From the NCBI GenBank assembly GCA_013003805.1, contig JABDII010000268.1:1-22768 (forward strand): 22,768 nucleotides of DNA, given 5' to 3'. Source of the stretch: Gemmatimonadales bacterium (GTDB taxonomy: Bacteria > Gemmatimonadota > Gemmatimonadetes > Gemmatimonadales > GWC2-71-9). Below are positions 7,357 through 14,196 of the stretch, piece by piece; within the stretch, counting starts at the first letter, position 1, and every line of letters begins with the position of its first letter. The notes beneath the pieces were generated by a model that was not told the origin of the DNA, ran no database searches, and worked only from the letters and a program-made list of their open reading frames with translations. Position numbers and translations under genes: made by a program.

Positions 7357-9546
7357 CTAGCGGGGCGCGCCAAACACGAGGTCGATCCGGAGACCGCTCG
7401 CGCCCGAGCTGAGGGGCGCGCTCAAGTCCAACCGGACCAGCCCGCGGAGTGCGGAAATTCCAACCCCGGCCCCGACCAGGACGCGCTCATCGAATAGTCC
7501 GTCGGCGGGGCCCACTTGCCCGGCGTCCATGAAGAGGACGGGTCGGACCCAATTCCGATTGAGCGCCCAATCCATCTGCGCCGCCCACATGGCCTGGCCG
7601 CGTCCGGTACCGTAGTCGAATCCGCGCACGCTTTGTAACCCACCGAGCCGAAATTGAGATTGCGGCAGCGTGGGACGGCTGGCAAGACCGGCGCGCGCTT
7701 GGAACGTCAGGCCGCCTCCCACCTCCAGGGGCTGCCGCCAATACCCCACGAGTCGGCCAGTCGCATCTCCTTCACCCGCGAGGCCCTCAAGTCCAACGCG
7801 CCAATTGGCCGACCCGCTCAGACCCTCGAGGCCGAGGGACAGGGCGCCGTAGAGGCCGTCTCGAATCGCCGGATTGGCCGGGAAGTCGCCGGATCCCCCC
7901 AACACATCATTGAGCCCTGAGGTGGCATCCCCAGGCACACTCGATTGGCCCTCGATCCGCCCGGTGAGCCTGAGCTCCCACCCGCGCGCGAGGGACGTCT
8001 CGTACTGTACCGACCCGCCCTGGGCCAGGAAATAGTCGGCATTGTCATGGGCGGCGAAGAGCGCGTTGAGCGAGTTGCCGGCCGTCTTGACCCGAAAGAA
8101 CGGGTCCAGCTCCCGGAGATCCCGGTAGGCGCTGAGGCTCCACCGCCCGCCGGGCCCATCTCGGATCAATGACAGCCGGGCGAGTAGCCGGGCATCACTC
8201 AACCCAAATCGTGTCGTGCCGTGGAGGGTGGTGAACGTGGTTCCCGGCACGCGCCAGCGATACCCGAGTCCGGCGGACAAACCTTGGACCCGGTTGAAGC
8301 GAAGAATGTCGGCGAAGCGCTCGTACGCGATGCCGGCACGACGGCGACCGGTCATGTCACTCGAAAGCCCCTCGGTCAGTCGTTCGAGGTCCGCCCGGAT
8401 GCCGAGAATTCGGTCCTCATCCTGCCCAGAACGATCCAGGACAAGCGGCTCGAGCCAACCAGCATAGGCATCGAGTGAATCGCTGGGAGGGTAATGAATC
8501 TGAAATCGGCCTCCACCCCAAGTGCCCGCATAGTCCCGCGAGGGTCGGACACCGGCATCATCTGTTCCCTCCCGACCGTTCCGAGCACGCGCGCGCCACT
8601 CTCCTCTACTTTCTTCCCATCCCGGCGGGACATCGCCCCCTGCCGAATCCGGCATGGGAACTGTGAAGGCGATCGTCTCGCCGGTATTGATGACATAGTC
8701 ATCGAACATCGTCGTGGCCTCGAACGGGACCACAATGTCCGTGATGAGCGGCACCTCTATCGTACCGGAGATGACTTGCCGGAAGGGCATCCAGTATCGG
8801 CCGTCCTGCTGGCCGTACTCGAGGTCCGCATCGACCCGCAGGATCCGGTTGATGATGGCGTTCTCACGGCGCGCTGCCGCAGAGTCGCCCTTCGTCAGCT
8901 TGTCCGGAACCGACCAGAGGCCGGTCCCCACAAACCGAAAGGTGAATCGCACGACCTGGGCTGTGGCGGCATCTACCCAGATCGCTCCGGCCACCAGAGC
9001 CAATCCTTCCCGTTTCGGGAGAACTTCGAGCTTGGCGACCCGGAGGTTGCCATCGGGGGTCGCGATCGCGAGGCTATCAACCAGCGCGTAGCGGTACCAC
9101 TGGGGACCGTCACGGGCAAAGGGATGTAACGCCGCGCGCTCCGGCACTTCATTCGCAAAGAAGGAGACCGAGTCGCCCAGTCCCCGCGGCACGAACCACG
9201 GCTTGTCAAACAGTGATTGGATTTTCCATTGGTCGGATCGGGCGCGAGCCCGTCGACCAACCACGTCGACTTTGATGTCGTTGGGATGACGCCACTGAAC
9301 CAGGGCCTCCTGCTCCTCGACGCTCGCAACGGGAATGCGGGCCCAGCGTCGCTTTCCGAGGGAAAATGAGAGGCGATACGTGAGACGCGCACGGTAATCT
9401 GATACGGCGGAATCCTGACTGTGGTGCCGAGCGATCGCCTGGCGAACCAGGACCTCGGTCGGACGATCAGCAAAGGTCGCCGAGGAATCGGACTGAGCAA
9501 CTTGGACTGGGAGTGTGGCCAGTACGACTAGGCTGAGGACGCCCAT
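7357..9546 (-). CDS. Outer-membrane beta-barrel protein, Omp85-like C-terminus (DUF5686-like)
   Basis: A 729-residue secreted protein. A hydrophobic N-terminal signal (MGVLSLVVLATLPVQVAQS) is followed by about 300 residues of soluble domain with many charged beta-type segments. The remaining C-terminal part alternates polar and hydrophobic residues as in a barrel and contains LGGLQSVRGFDYGTGRG. Its VRGF (about 640-643) is the lumen-loop motif of Omp85/TamA/D15 barrels. The overall plan resembles the DUF5686 family of Bacteroidota and relatives. Its substrate is unknown. A stop lies two codons before the ATG at 9546, which fixes this as the earliest start, although the SD is poor. The start lies inside the end of the regulator gene (19-base overlap), suggesting coupled translation. 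Confidence 0.78.
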   Translation of the reverse strand: MGVLSLVVLATLPVQVAQSDSSATFADRPTEVLVRQAIARHHSQDSAVSDYRARLTYRLSFSLGKRRWARIPVASVEEQEALVQWRHPNDIKVDVVGRRARARSDQWKIQSLFDKPWFVPRGLGDSVSFFANEVPERAALHPFARDGPQWYRYALVDSLAIATPDGNLRVAKLEVLPKREGLALVAGAIWVDAATAQVVRFTFRFVGTGLWSVPDKLTKGDSAAARRENAIINRILRVDADLEYGQQDGRYWMPFRQVISGTIEVPLITDIVVPFEATTMFDDYVINTGETIAFTVPMPDSAGGDVPPGWEESRGEWRARARNGREGTDDAGVRPSRDYAGTWGGGRFQIHYPPSDSLDAYAGWLEPLVLDRSGQDEDRILGIRADLERLTEGLSSDMTGRRRAGIAYERFADILRFNRVQGLSAGLGYRWRVPGTTFTTLHGTTRFGLSDARLLARLSLIRDGPGGRWSLSAYRDLRELDPFFRVKTAGNSLNALFAAHDNADYFLAQGGSVQYETSLARGWELRLTGRIEGQSSVPGDATSGLNDVLGGSGDFPANPAIRDGLYGALSLGLEGLSGSANWRVGLEGLAGEGDATGRLVGYWRQPLEVGGGLTFQARAGLASRPTLPQSQFRLGGLQSVRGFDYGTGRGQAMWAAQMDWALNRNWVRPVLFMDAGQVGPADGLFDERVLVGAGVGISALRGLVRLDLSAPLSSGASGLRIDLVFGAPR

Positions 9547-9989
9547 CGGCTACGGCCGTCGCGGTGAATCCCGTAGGCCTTCAACCGACGCCACAGGGTG
9601 GTTCGGCTGATCCCGAGATACTTGGCGGTCTCCGCCAACTTCCAATTGTGGATGTCCAGCGACTTGACGATAGCTTCCCGCTCCCGGTCGGCCAGCGTGC
9701 TGGGCCCCGACACCCCGGGTATGAACATTGCCTCACCCAACATCAGAGACCCGGCCTTCAGTGAGTGAACCCGCCCTCCCATAGCCGCCAGCTTCGGCTG
9801 CAACGAGGCGGCGTCCTCAAACTCGATCGCGGTACCCAGGGCCTCTCGGGCAGGCTGGTTGGCGTAGAGGATCCGACCGTTCGGATCGAACACGACCACT
9901 CCTTCGGAAAAGCCGTCGAGGAGCGCCTTGGCGAGGGGCGAGAAAACTGAAGGCATGGTGCTGGGAACTGGATTCTCTGTCATGGTCAT
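9528..9989 (-). CDS. PAS domain plus Fis-type HTH transcriptional regulator
   Basis: A 153-residue protein with a PAS-like segment (LLDGFSEGVVVFDPNGRILYANQPAREALG) and a C-terminal Fis-type helix-turn-helix (LADREREAIVKSL, then LAETAKYLGISRTTLWRRLK). It resembles the two ends of an NtrC-like activator without the AAA+ sigma-54 module, so it would have to act as a simple DNA-binding sensor. The frame is open back to 10142. The ATG at 10040 sits inside the -10 element of the only good promoter seen, so the ATG at 9989 or the one two codons later is more likely. No clear SD is present. It overlaps and probably controls the outer-membrane protein gene. Confidence 0.75.
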   Translation of the reverse strand: MTMTENPVPSTMPSVFSPLAKALLDGFSEGVVVFDPNGRILYANQPAREALGTAIEFEDAASLQPKLAAMGGRVHSLKAGSLMLGEAMFIPGVSGPSTLADREREAIVKSLDIHNWKLAETAKYLGISRTTLWRRLKAYGIHRDGRSRWASSA

Positions 9990-10035
9990 ACGGTAGATAC
10001 GGGAATGGGCCGGCAGAGGTTTCAAGACGCGACGT

Positions 10036-10064
10036 ACCATATGCCGGACCGGTTGGGTCGTCAA
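10036..10064 (-). promoter_or_regulatory. Candidate sigma-70-type promoter for the regulator-OMP-thioesterase-lipoprotein-ispH operon
   Basis: On the minus strand TTGACG (10064-10059) and TATGGT (10041-10036) are separated by exactly 17 bases. This predicts a transcript starting near 10030, about 40 bases before the ATG at 9989. Read by eye only. Confidence 0.5.
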
Positions 10065-10072
10065 TATGTGAG

Positions 10073-10090
10073 ACGAACCTGGTGGTTCGT
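10073..10090. promoter_or_regulatory. Perfect inverted repeat, possible operator
   Basis: ACGAACC (10073-10079) and its complement GGTTCGT (10084-10090) are separated by four bases. The site ends nine bases upstream of the -35 of the minus-strand promoter, a position typical of an activator. Which protein binds is unknown; the Fis-type regulator next to it and the divergent TetR are candidates. Confidence 0.4.
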
Positions 10091-10160
10091 GATAGACACG
10101 TACAAGCCTGCCTCGAGCTCGCTCCCCCCTTGCGCGTCCCAAGGCGAGAGCTCAAGATGT

Positions 10161-10174
10161 TGACTGGTTAGTCA
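10161..10174. promoter_or_regulatory. Candidate TetR-family operator
   Basis: TGACT-GGTT-AGTCA is a perfect palindrome of the form often bound by TetR regulators. It begins 43 bases before the TetR start codon. It also overlaps a TTGACT that could serve as the -35 of the tetR promoter, though no good -10 is seen. Autorepression is the simplest reading. Confidence 0.55.
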
Positions 10175-10203
10175 GCCAATTTCGTTAGTCCGAGGAGCGG
10201 CTC

Positions 10204-10731
10204 ATGATCCAAGAACGCATTGTCGGCGCGGCCATGGATGTCCTACTCGAGAAGGGTCTCGACGGCTGGACCATCGAAGCGGTGGCCCGCGAAGCTGGAT
10301 GCGCCAAAGGCCTGGTTCACTACCACCATGGCACGAAGGCCCGACTCCTCGCCGAAGTCGCCGCACGGTTGAGCAGCCAACGCTTCCACGCCCGGAGGGC
10401 CGCGCTGGAACGACCCGGGGCTCAAGGGCTCGATCGCCTCTGGGAGGTGCTGGGCGGCGACGTGGCGTCCGGCGCCACGGCCGCCTGGGCTTCGCTCCTC
10501 GGATACCCTCTCGCCCGCCTGGCGACCGGGCTCGCACCCAGTGAGGAGGCGCTGCGTGACCTCGCAGACACGATCGAACAGTCGCTGTCACTGCCTCCCC
10601 TAGCCACGGCCCAAGCACTGGCTCTTCTCGCCGCCTTGGACGGCTTCGAGATCGCACTCCTATCGGAGGCGGAGCCTGACGCGGTTCACGACGCCTACCA
10701 TCGCTTCTGGCTCGCCCTGATCTCGGCTTAA
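10204..10731 (+). CDS. TetR/AcrR family transcriptional regulator
   Basis: A 175-residue TetR-type repressor. The N-terminal DNA-binding domain is visible (GAAMDVLLEKGLDGWTIEAV, then AREAGCAKGLVHYHHGTKAR with the helix-turn-helix at about 24-45). The C-terminal ligand domain is helical, alanine/leucine rich and shows no recognisable ligand class. GAGGAG six bases before the ATG at 10204 fixes the start. A palindrome upstream (10161-10174) probably serves as its own operator. It is divergent from the PAS-Fis operon, which it might also regulate. Its stop shares the tetramer TTAA with the helicase stop on the other strand. Confidence 0.9.
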   Translation: MIQERIVGAAMDVLLEKGLDGWTIEAVAREAGCAKGLVHYHHGTKARLLAEVAARLSSQRFHARRAALERPGAQGLDRLWEVLGGDVASGATAAWASLLGYPLARLATGLAPSEEALRDLADTIEQSLSLPPLATAQALALLAALDGFEIALLSEAEPDAVHDAYHRFWLALISA

Positions 10732-13319
10732 CGAGGTCGGCGACGACGACCCCGGCGGCCGCGAGGAGGGTTTTCCTTCGCTCGGGCGCTCCCCTGCTTC
10801 CGGAGGCGACCGGATTCGACATCCTCTCGGAGCTTGGCCCTGAGTTCGCCCAGGCTGTCCGCCCTGAGAGCCGGACGCTGGCCCCGCACGACCACGAAGC
10901 GGATCGGGCGCCCCACGTCGGGCAGATCTGATTCTTGCAGCCGTCTTGCCTGTTTCTCGCCGAGCCTCAGGCGGACGACGCCTGAGCCGTCTTCGACTTC
11001 GTAGTCCATCGCGACCGCGTCACCCAGTAGCTTCACCTTGGATGGCAGGGCGGAGAGTTGTCGACGGACGCCTTGCTCCACCAGCGAGTCGAGGTCGAGC
11101 CGGAGGGGGGTCTCGAGAAAGGAGCGCCAATCGGCCACCCGATCGAGCCGTTCACGGACCAGGCGGCGAATCCTCGACGGCGCTATCTGGGACAGTTCGC
11201 CACCCGACCGGCGATACAGCTCGCTGAGATCGTGCGCCGCCCGGCGGATGGCCCCCTGATCGGGGTGAGGGGTTCTTCCTGCGAAGAGAGCCTCGGTTAG
11301 TGCATCCCGAGCGGCCGTGGATAGCTCGTCCGGGAACGGGTCAGGCAGTGGGCTGACTTCAGTTTCCAATTCGAACCCAAAGTACCCCAGCCGTCGCGAC
11401 ACCATGAGTCGTTGACGCTTGCGCGGACCGGTCACGCTTACCAGTGGGGGACCCAACTGCGCGTGACGGCGAATGAGGTCGTACGGCAGGGTTGTTCCTT
11501 CGATGGAGGCGCGAGGTTGGCCGTACCGGTCGGCGAAATAGCGCAGCGAGCCCAGAACGGCACCCCAGCTCCCGGCCATCGAGTTGCGGGACACGCGAGC
11601 CTCTTGGCCGTCTACCGTCAGTTCGTCGATGACGACATCGAGTGAACCCACCCGAGCGAGGAGATCGATGAATCGGTGTTTGAGGTCTTTGGATGCGTAG
11701 GGTAACTGTTTGGGAAGGGGGAGCTCGAGCGATCGATACACGGCCGCCATGCCCAAGGCAGTATCCTCGATCGCCTTGACGAGGACACCCCGCTCCTCGG
11801 CCCATTCGTCCAATCCCTCATCGAACAGGTGTCGTGGCAGGCCATACACCGATCCGACCGCCCCGTACTGATTGAGCGCTTGGGCATAGATGTTATACGT
11901 CGTCAGGTGGTCGCTCCCGTCCACGACGAGGCCGTGGAGGTTTCGTTCGTCCCGAGTCATTCGGTGGAGTGAGTCGATGTTGGCGATAGTGGCGACAACG
12001 GGGATGAGCTCTTCGCCGGCGTGCACCAACATCTCACCCCAGGGGCGCTCGACCGGGAGGGCATCGACCTCACGACCATATGCCGTCAGTCGACTCTCCC
12101 ATACGAGCCCCCGGGTCGTGAGTAGTTTCAGTGCCGACCGGTAGGCACTCCGCTCCAGCGGTACGGGAAGGTCCAGCTCTTGAGCGTCGACGCCGAGCGA
12201 CGCGCAGGTGAGAGCAACGCGCTCGGCATCACCGGCGAGCTGGAACTCCGGCGGGCCGGGTCGCAGCGCATCGAACACGAGGTCCCGATCCGAGAGGATC
12301 GCGACCTCACCGGCAGGCACCCGGCCGTGGACCCGCCCCGCCATCTGCAGGATTTCATTGGCCCCGAGATACAGGCGATGTAGGACGTTCCGTCCCCGGT
12401 CAATCACGATTCCATACCTGGCATCGTAGATGATGACCGTATTCAGGCCGGGCAAGTTGAGGGCAGACTGGCCAGCAGCCGTCATGGCCAAGAGCCACGG
12501 ATGTTCGACCTCGCCCTCGAGAAACGGGCGGATAACCCGTATGGGTTCCCCGCCGTGATAAAACGCGGTGGTGAGACCCCGCCATTGCTCACCAAGGCCC
12601 GCTGCAAGCTGTTCAACCTCCGCGCGAGTGGGTACGAAGACGGCCACACCACGCCGCTCCTTGATCACGCGCCGCAAAAAACGCGCGTCGAGGAATTCCT
12701 CGACGCGCCGTGGCACCACGGTCACGCGCGCTCGAAGCTTGGGATCGAACGCCGAGGTGATGAGGACCTCGGCGGAGTCAAGGTATCGGGAATAGAACGC
12801 GGGGTCTACCGTAGCACTCAGCCAAATGAACCGGCATCCTGCGCGCTTTCCGAGCGCGAGGCAGAGTTCCAATTCGGCCGAGGTCTGATGAATCTCATCG
12901 ACGATGAGCGTATCCCGGCCGGTGATGAGCGCATCTTCAAACCAGCGGCGCGCGATACCCGTGGTGACGATGATGACATTCCAGTTGGGCGTGTCCGGTG
13001 TTGCCTCGCGCTCGCGATTGACGACGCCGACGCTGAGCGATGCTTGCAGGATCTCCTCCGCAATTGGCCGCACGCCGAGCGTCTTTCCGGTGCCAGTTCC
13101 CGCTACGATTCCGAATCCATTCCCTGTCGCTGCCCACGACCGAATCTCCGGACCGTGTTCACGCTCAAGTAGGGTCGACACTCGACTACTGAGCGCAAGT
13201 TCTATGGTCTCACACGCAGCGCGTGTTGGGGCGATGACAATTACTCGCCCGCGTGAATGGCGGGCTTTCCGGTATGCCTCCCGATCCGGAGGCAGGAGAT
13301 GATTGCGGGCCGGGTGCAT
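10728..13319 (-). CDS. DEAH-box superfamily 2 helicase, HrpB/NS3-like
   Basis: An 863-residue ATP-dependent nucleic acid helicase. Motifs in order are Walker A GTGTGKT (74-80), DEIH (141-144), SAT (168-170) and motif VI QMAGRVHGR (325-333), the last closer to viral NS3-like and DEAH enzymes than to DEAD-box ones. A long C-terminal region without a family I can name follows (about 345-840), and the tail is very basic (RRGRRRRPR), suggesting nucleic acid contact. An APTRAACETIE segment, resembling a post-Walker motif, oddly lies before Walker A (30-40). The length is near that of HrpB. The ATG at 13319 is the only ATG before the motor and has a pyrimidine-rich stretch instead of an SD, so the start is uncertain. 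RNA versus DNA substrate cannot be told. Confidence 0.85.
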   Translation of the reverse strand: MHPARNHLLPPDREAYRKARHSRGRVIVIAPTRAACETIELALSSRVSTLLEREHGPEIRSWAATGNGFGIVAGTGTGKTLGVRPIAEEILQASLSVGVVNREREATPDTPNWNVIIVTTGIARRWFEDALITGRDTLIVDEIHQTSAELELCLALGKRAGCRFIWLSATVDPAFYSRYLDSAEVLITSAFDPKLRARVTVVPRRVEEFLDARFLRRVIKERRGVAVFVPTRAEVEQLAAGLGEQWRGLTTAFYHGGEPIRVIRPFLEGEVEHPWLLAMTAAGQSALNLPGLNTVIIYDARYGIVIDRGRNVLHRLYLGANEILQMAGRVHGRVPAGEVAILSDRDLVFDALRPGPPEFQLAGDAERVALTCASLGVDAQELDLPVPLERSAYRSALKLLTTRGLVWESRLTAYGREVDALPVERPWGEMLVHAGEELIPVVATIANIDSLHRMTRDERNLHGLVVDGSDHLTTYNIYAQALNQYGAVGSVYGLPRHLFDEGLDEWAEERGVLVKAIEDTALGMAAVYRSLELPLPKQLPYASKDLKHRFIDLLARVGSLDVVIDELTVDGQEARVSRNSMAGSWGAVLGSLRYFADRYGQPRASIEGTTLPYDLIRRHAQLGPPLVSVTGPRKRQRLMVSRRLGYFGFELETEVSPLPDPFPDELSTAARDALTEALFAGRTPHPDQGAIRRAAHDLSELYRRSGGELSQIAPSRIRRLVRERLDRVADWRSFLETPLRLDLDSLVEQGVRRQLSALPSKVKLLGDAVAMDYEVEDGSGVVRLRLGEKQARRLQESDLPDVGRPIRFVVVRGQRPALRADSLGELRAKLREDVESGRLRKQGSARAKENPPRGRRGRRRRPR

Positions 13320-13369
13320 GCGGGAAGGAAAGGGAGGTTCCGGACCGAAGGGAAGGGGGGTGGGAAACA

Positions 13370-13395
13370 GCGATCCCCGCGAAAGCGGGGATCGC
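13370..13395. repeat. Solitary REP-like palindromic element
   Basis: A perfect 11-bp stem (GCGATCCCCGC and its complement) closes a GAAA tetraloop. The core resembles the CCCGCGAAAGCGGG type of extragenic palindrome scattered in many proteobacterial genomes. It lies between the end of the secreted-protein gene (stop at 13463) and the helicase start (13319). No T-run follows on either strand, so it is not a standard terminator but may protect or end the upstream mRNA. No RAYT transposase is in the window. Confidence 0.7.
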
Positions 13396-13462
13396 CGTCC
13401 AACATCTATACCTTCAGGCGCCCATGGCGCTCGTTATGGCTCCGGTCTACCGACCGGGGAGA

Positions 13463-13954
13463 TCAATCGTCGAACTCGTACCGATCATCGTCGTACTCAT
13501 ACCGGTCATCCCGGAAGCCAGCGCGACGATGCCGATCGGCGCGGCGAATGCCGCGCACGGGGCGATACAACCGACCACCGCGCTGCCACACAACCACAGG
13601 GCGGAGTCTCAGGCCACGCCGCTTCAAGTAGCGGAAGTCATGCCGGTGGTAGAACCGCCCGGCGTGATAGTAGACCTTCATTGGACGGTATCCATGACGC
13701 TTCCACCAACCATGCGCCCGGCCGCGAGGCACGTGAATCCGGTGCACGCGGAGATGTCTTGGGGCATAGCGGTGGCCGTACCACCGCCGATCCAGGTCAT
13801 AGCGATACGCGTATGGCCGATCACCGATCACCACGCGCCCGCGCACCGGGCCCGACCGCACGACCACGTCGGCGGAGACGCGCTGCCCCTCGGCCGTCCC
13901 GGGGGCTGCAATCAAGAGCGCGGCCAGCGCGCCCATCGGAATCAGATGTCTCAT
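13463..13954 (-). CDS. Secreted Arg/Tyr/His-rich protein of unknown function
   Basis: A 163-residue protein that I do not recognise. It starts with a signal peptide (MRHLIPMGALAALLIAAPGTAEG). The mature chain is dominated by Arg, Tyr and His (for example RRWYGHRYAPRHLRVHRIHV and KVYYHAGRFYHRHDFRY). It ends in a sharply acidic, tyrosine-rich tail (RYEYDDDRYEFDD). The composition could suit metal, polyanion or cell-envelope binding, but this is speculation. The ATG at 13954 has GGAGG about five bases upstream, which is why I prefer it to the open frame reaching 14032. It is divergent from the pterin/folate genes. Confidence 0.65.
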   Translation of the reverse strand: MRHLIPMGALAALLIAAPGTAEGQRVSADVVVRSGPVRGRVVIGDRPYAYRYDLDRRWYGHRYAPRHLRVHRIHVPRGRAHGWWKRHGYRPMKVYYHAGRFYHRHDFRYLKRRGLRLRPVVVWQRGGRLYRPVRGIRRADRHRRAGFRDDRYEYDDDRYEFDD

Positions 13955-14002
13955 TGGTCCCTCCAGCTCCGTTAGGTCCCGAAGTGGTGGATCGCCAACC
14001 CC

Positions 14003-14031
14003 GTGCCATGTATGTAAGAGATTGCTATACA
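14003..14031 (+). promoter_or_regulatory. Candidate extended -10 promoter for the queD-pabBA genes
   Basis: TATACA (14026-14031) is preceded by TG one base upstream, an extended -10, with GTGCCA (14003-14008) 17 bases before it as a weak -35. Transcription would begin near 14038, giving a leader of about 155 bases before the GTG at 14193. Confidence 0.45.
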
Positions 14032-14061
14032 ATGAGATACCTGATTCTGCGTTGCCGGCCT

Positions 14062-14081
14062 ATGTCCCCTATTGGGGACGT
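14062..14081 (+). other. Leader hairpin upstream of the QueD-like gene
   Basis: GTCCCC (14064-14069) and GGGGAC (14074-14079) enclose a TATT loop, extendable by a U-G and an A-U pair to an 8-bp stem. It lies in the predicted leader about 25 bases after the presumed transcription start. No T-run follows, so it is not an intrinsic terminator. It does not match a preQ1 riboswitch that I can recognise. Confidence 0.35.
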
Positions 14082-14196
14082 CCCACTTCCCCTGGCGACA
14101 CGAGGACACGGTGTCTACCTTTCCGCCTCACTCTGGGGCGGCCCCGTTGCCGACCTGACGGCCCACCTCCATCGACTCGGCGAGGCCACGAAGTGA
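14062..14196 (+). CDS. Possible small upstream ORF coupled to the QueD-like gene
   Basis: An ATG at 14062 (another in frame at 14032) opens a frame of 44 codons whose TGA overlaps the GTG start of the next gene as GTGA. The second half (VADLTAHLHRLGEATK) could form an amphipathic helix and the third codon positions are GC-rich. However, there is no SD, the ATG lies inside the leader hairpin, and I recognise no family. It could equally be non-coding leader. Confidence 0.2.
   Translation: MSPIGDVPLPLATRGHGVYLSASLWGGPVADLTAHLHRLGEATK

Noticed and set aside
9990..10142. N-terminal extension of the PAS-Fis regulator up to 10142
   Set aside because: It has no domain character and the best promoter (10036-10064) lies within it.
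12501..13172. A 223-codon plus-strand frame inside the helicase gene
   Set aside because: Antisense to the helicase motor motifs; composition is that of a GC-rich shadow frame.
13442..13457. CCGGTC-TACC-GACCGG hairpin just after the secreted-protein stop as a terminator
   Set aside because: The stem is only 6 bp and no T-run follows, so it cannot be supported as an intrinsic terminator.
14038..14192. preQ1 riboswitch upstream of the QueD-like gene
   Set aside because: The leader lacks the compact pseudoknot layout and A-rich tail that I would expect; only a simple hairpin is visible.
13303..14196. A 297-codon plus-strand frame across the secreted-protein gene
   Set aside because: It is low-complexity Arg/Gly/Pro sequence antisense to a gene with signal peptide and SD; only its last part (after 14062) is considered, with low confidence.
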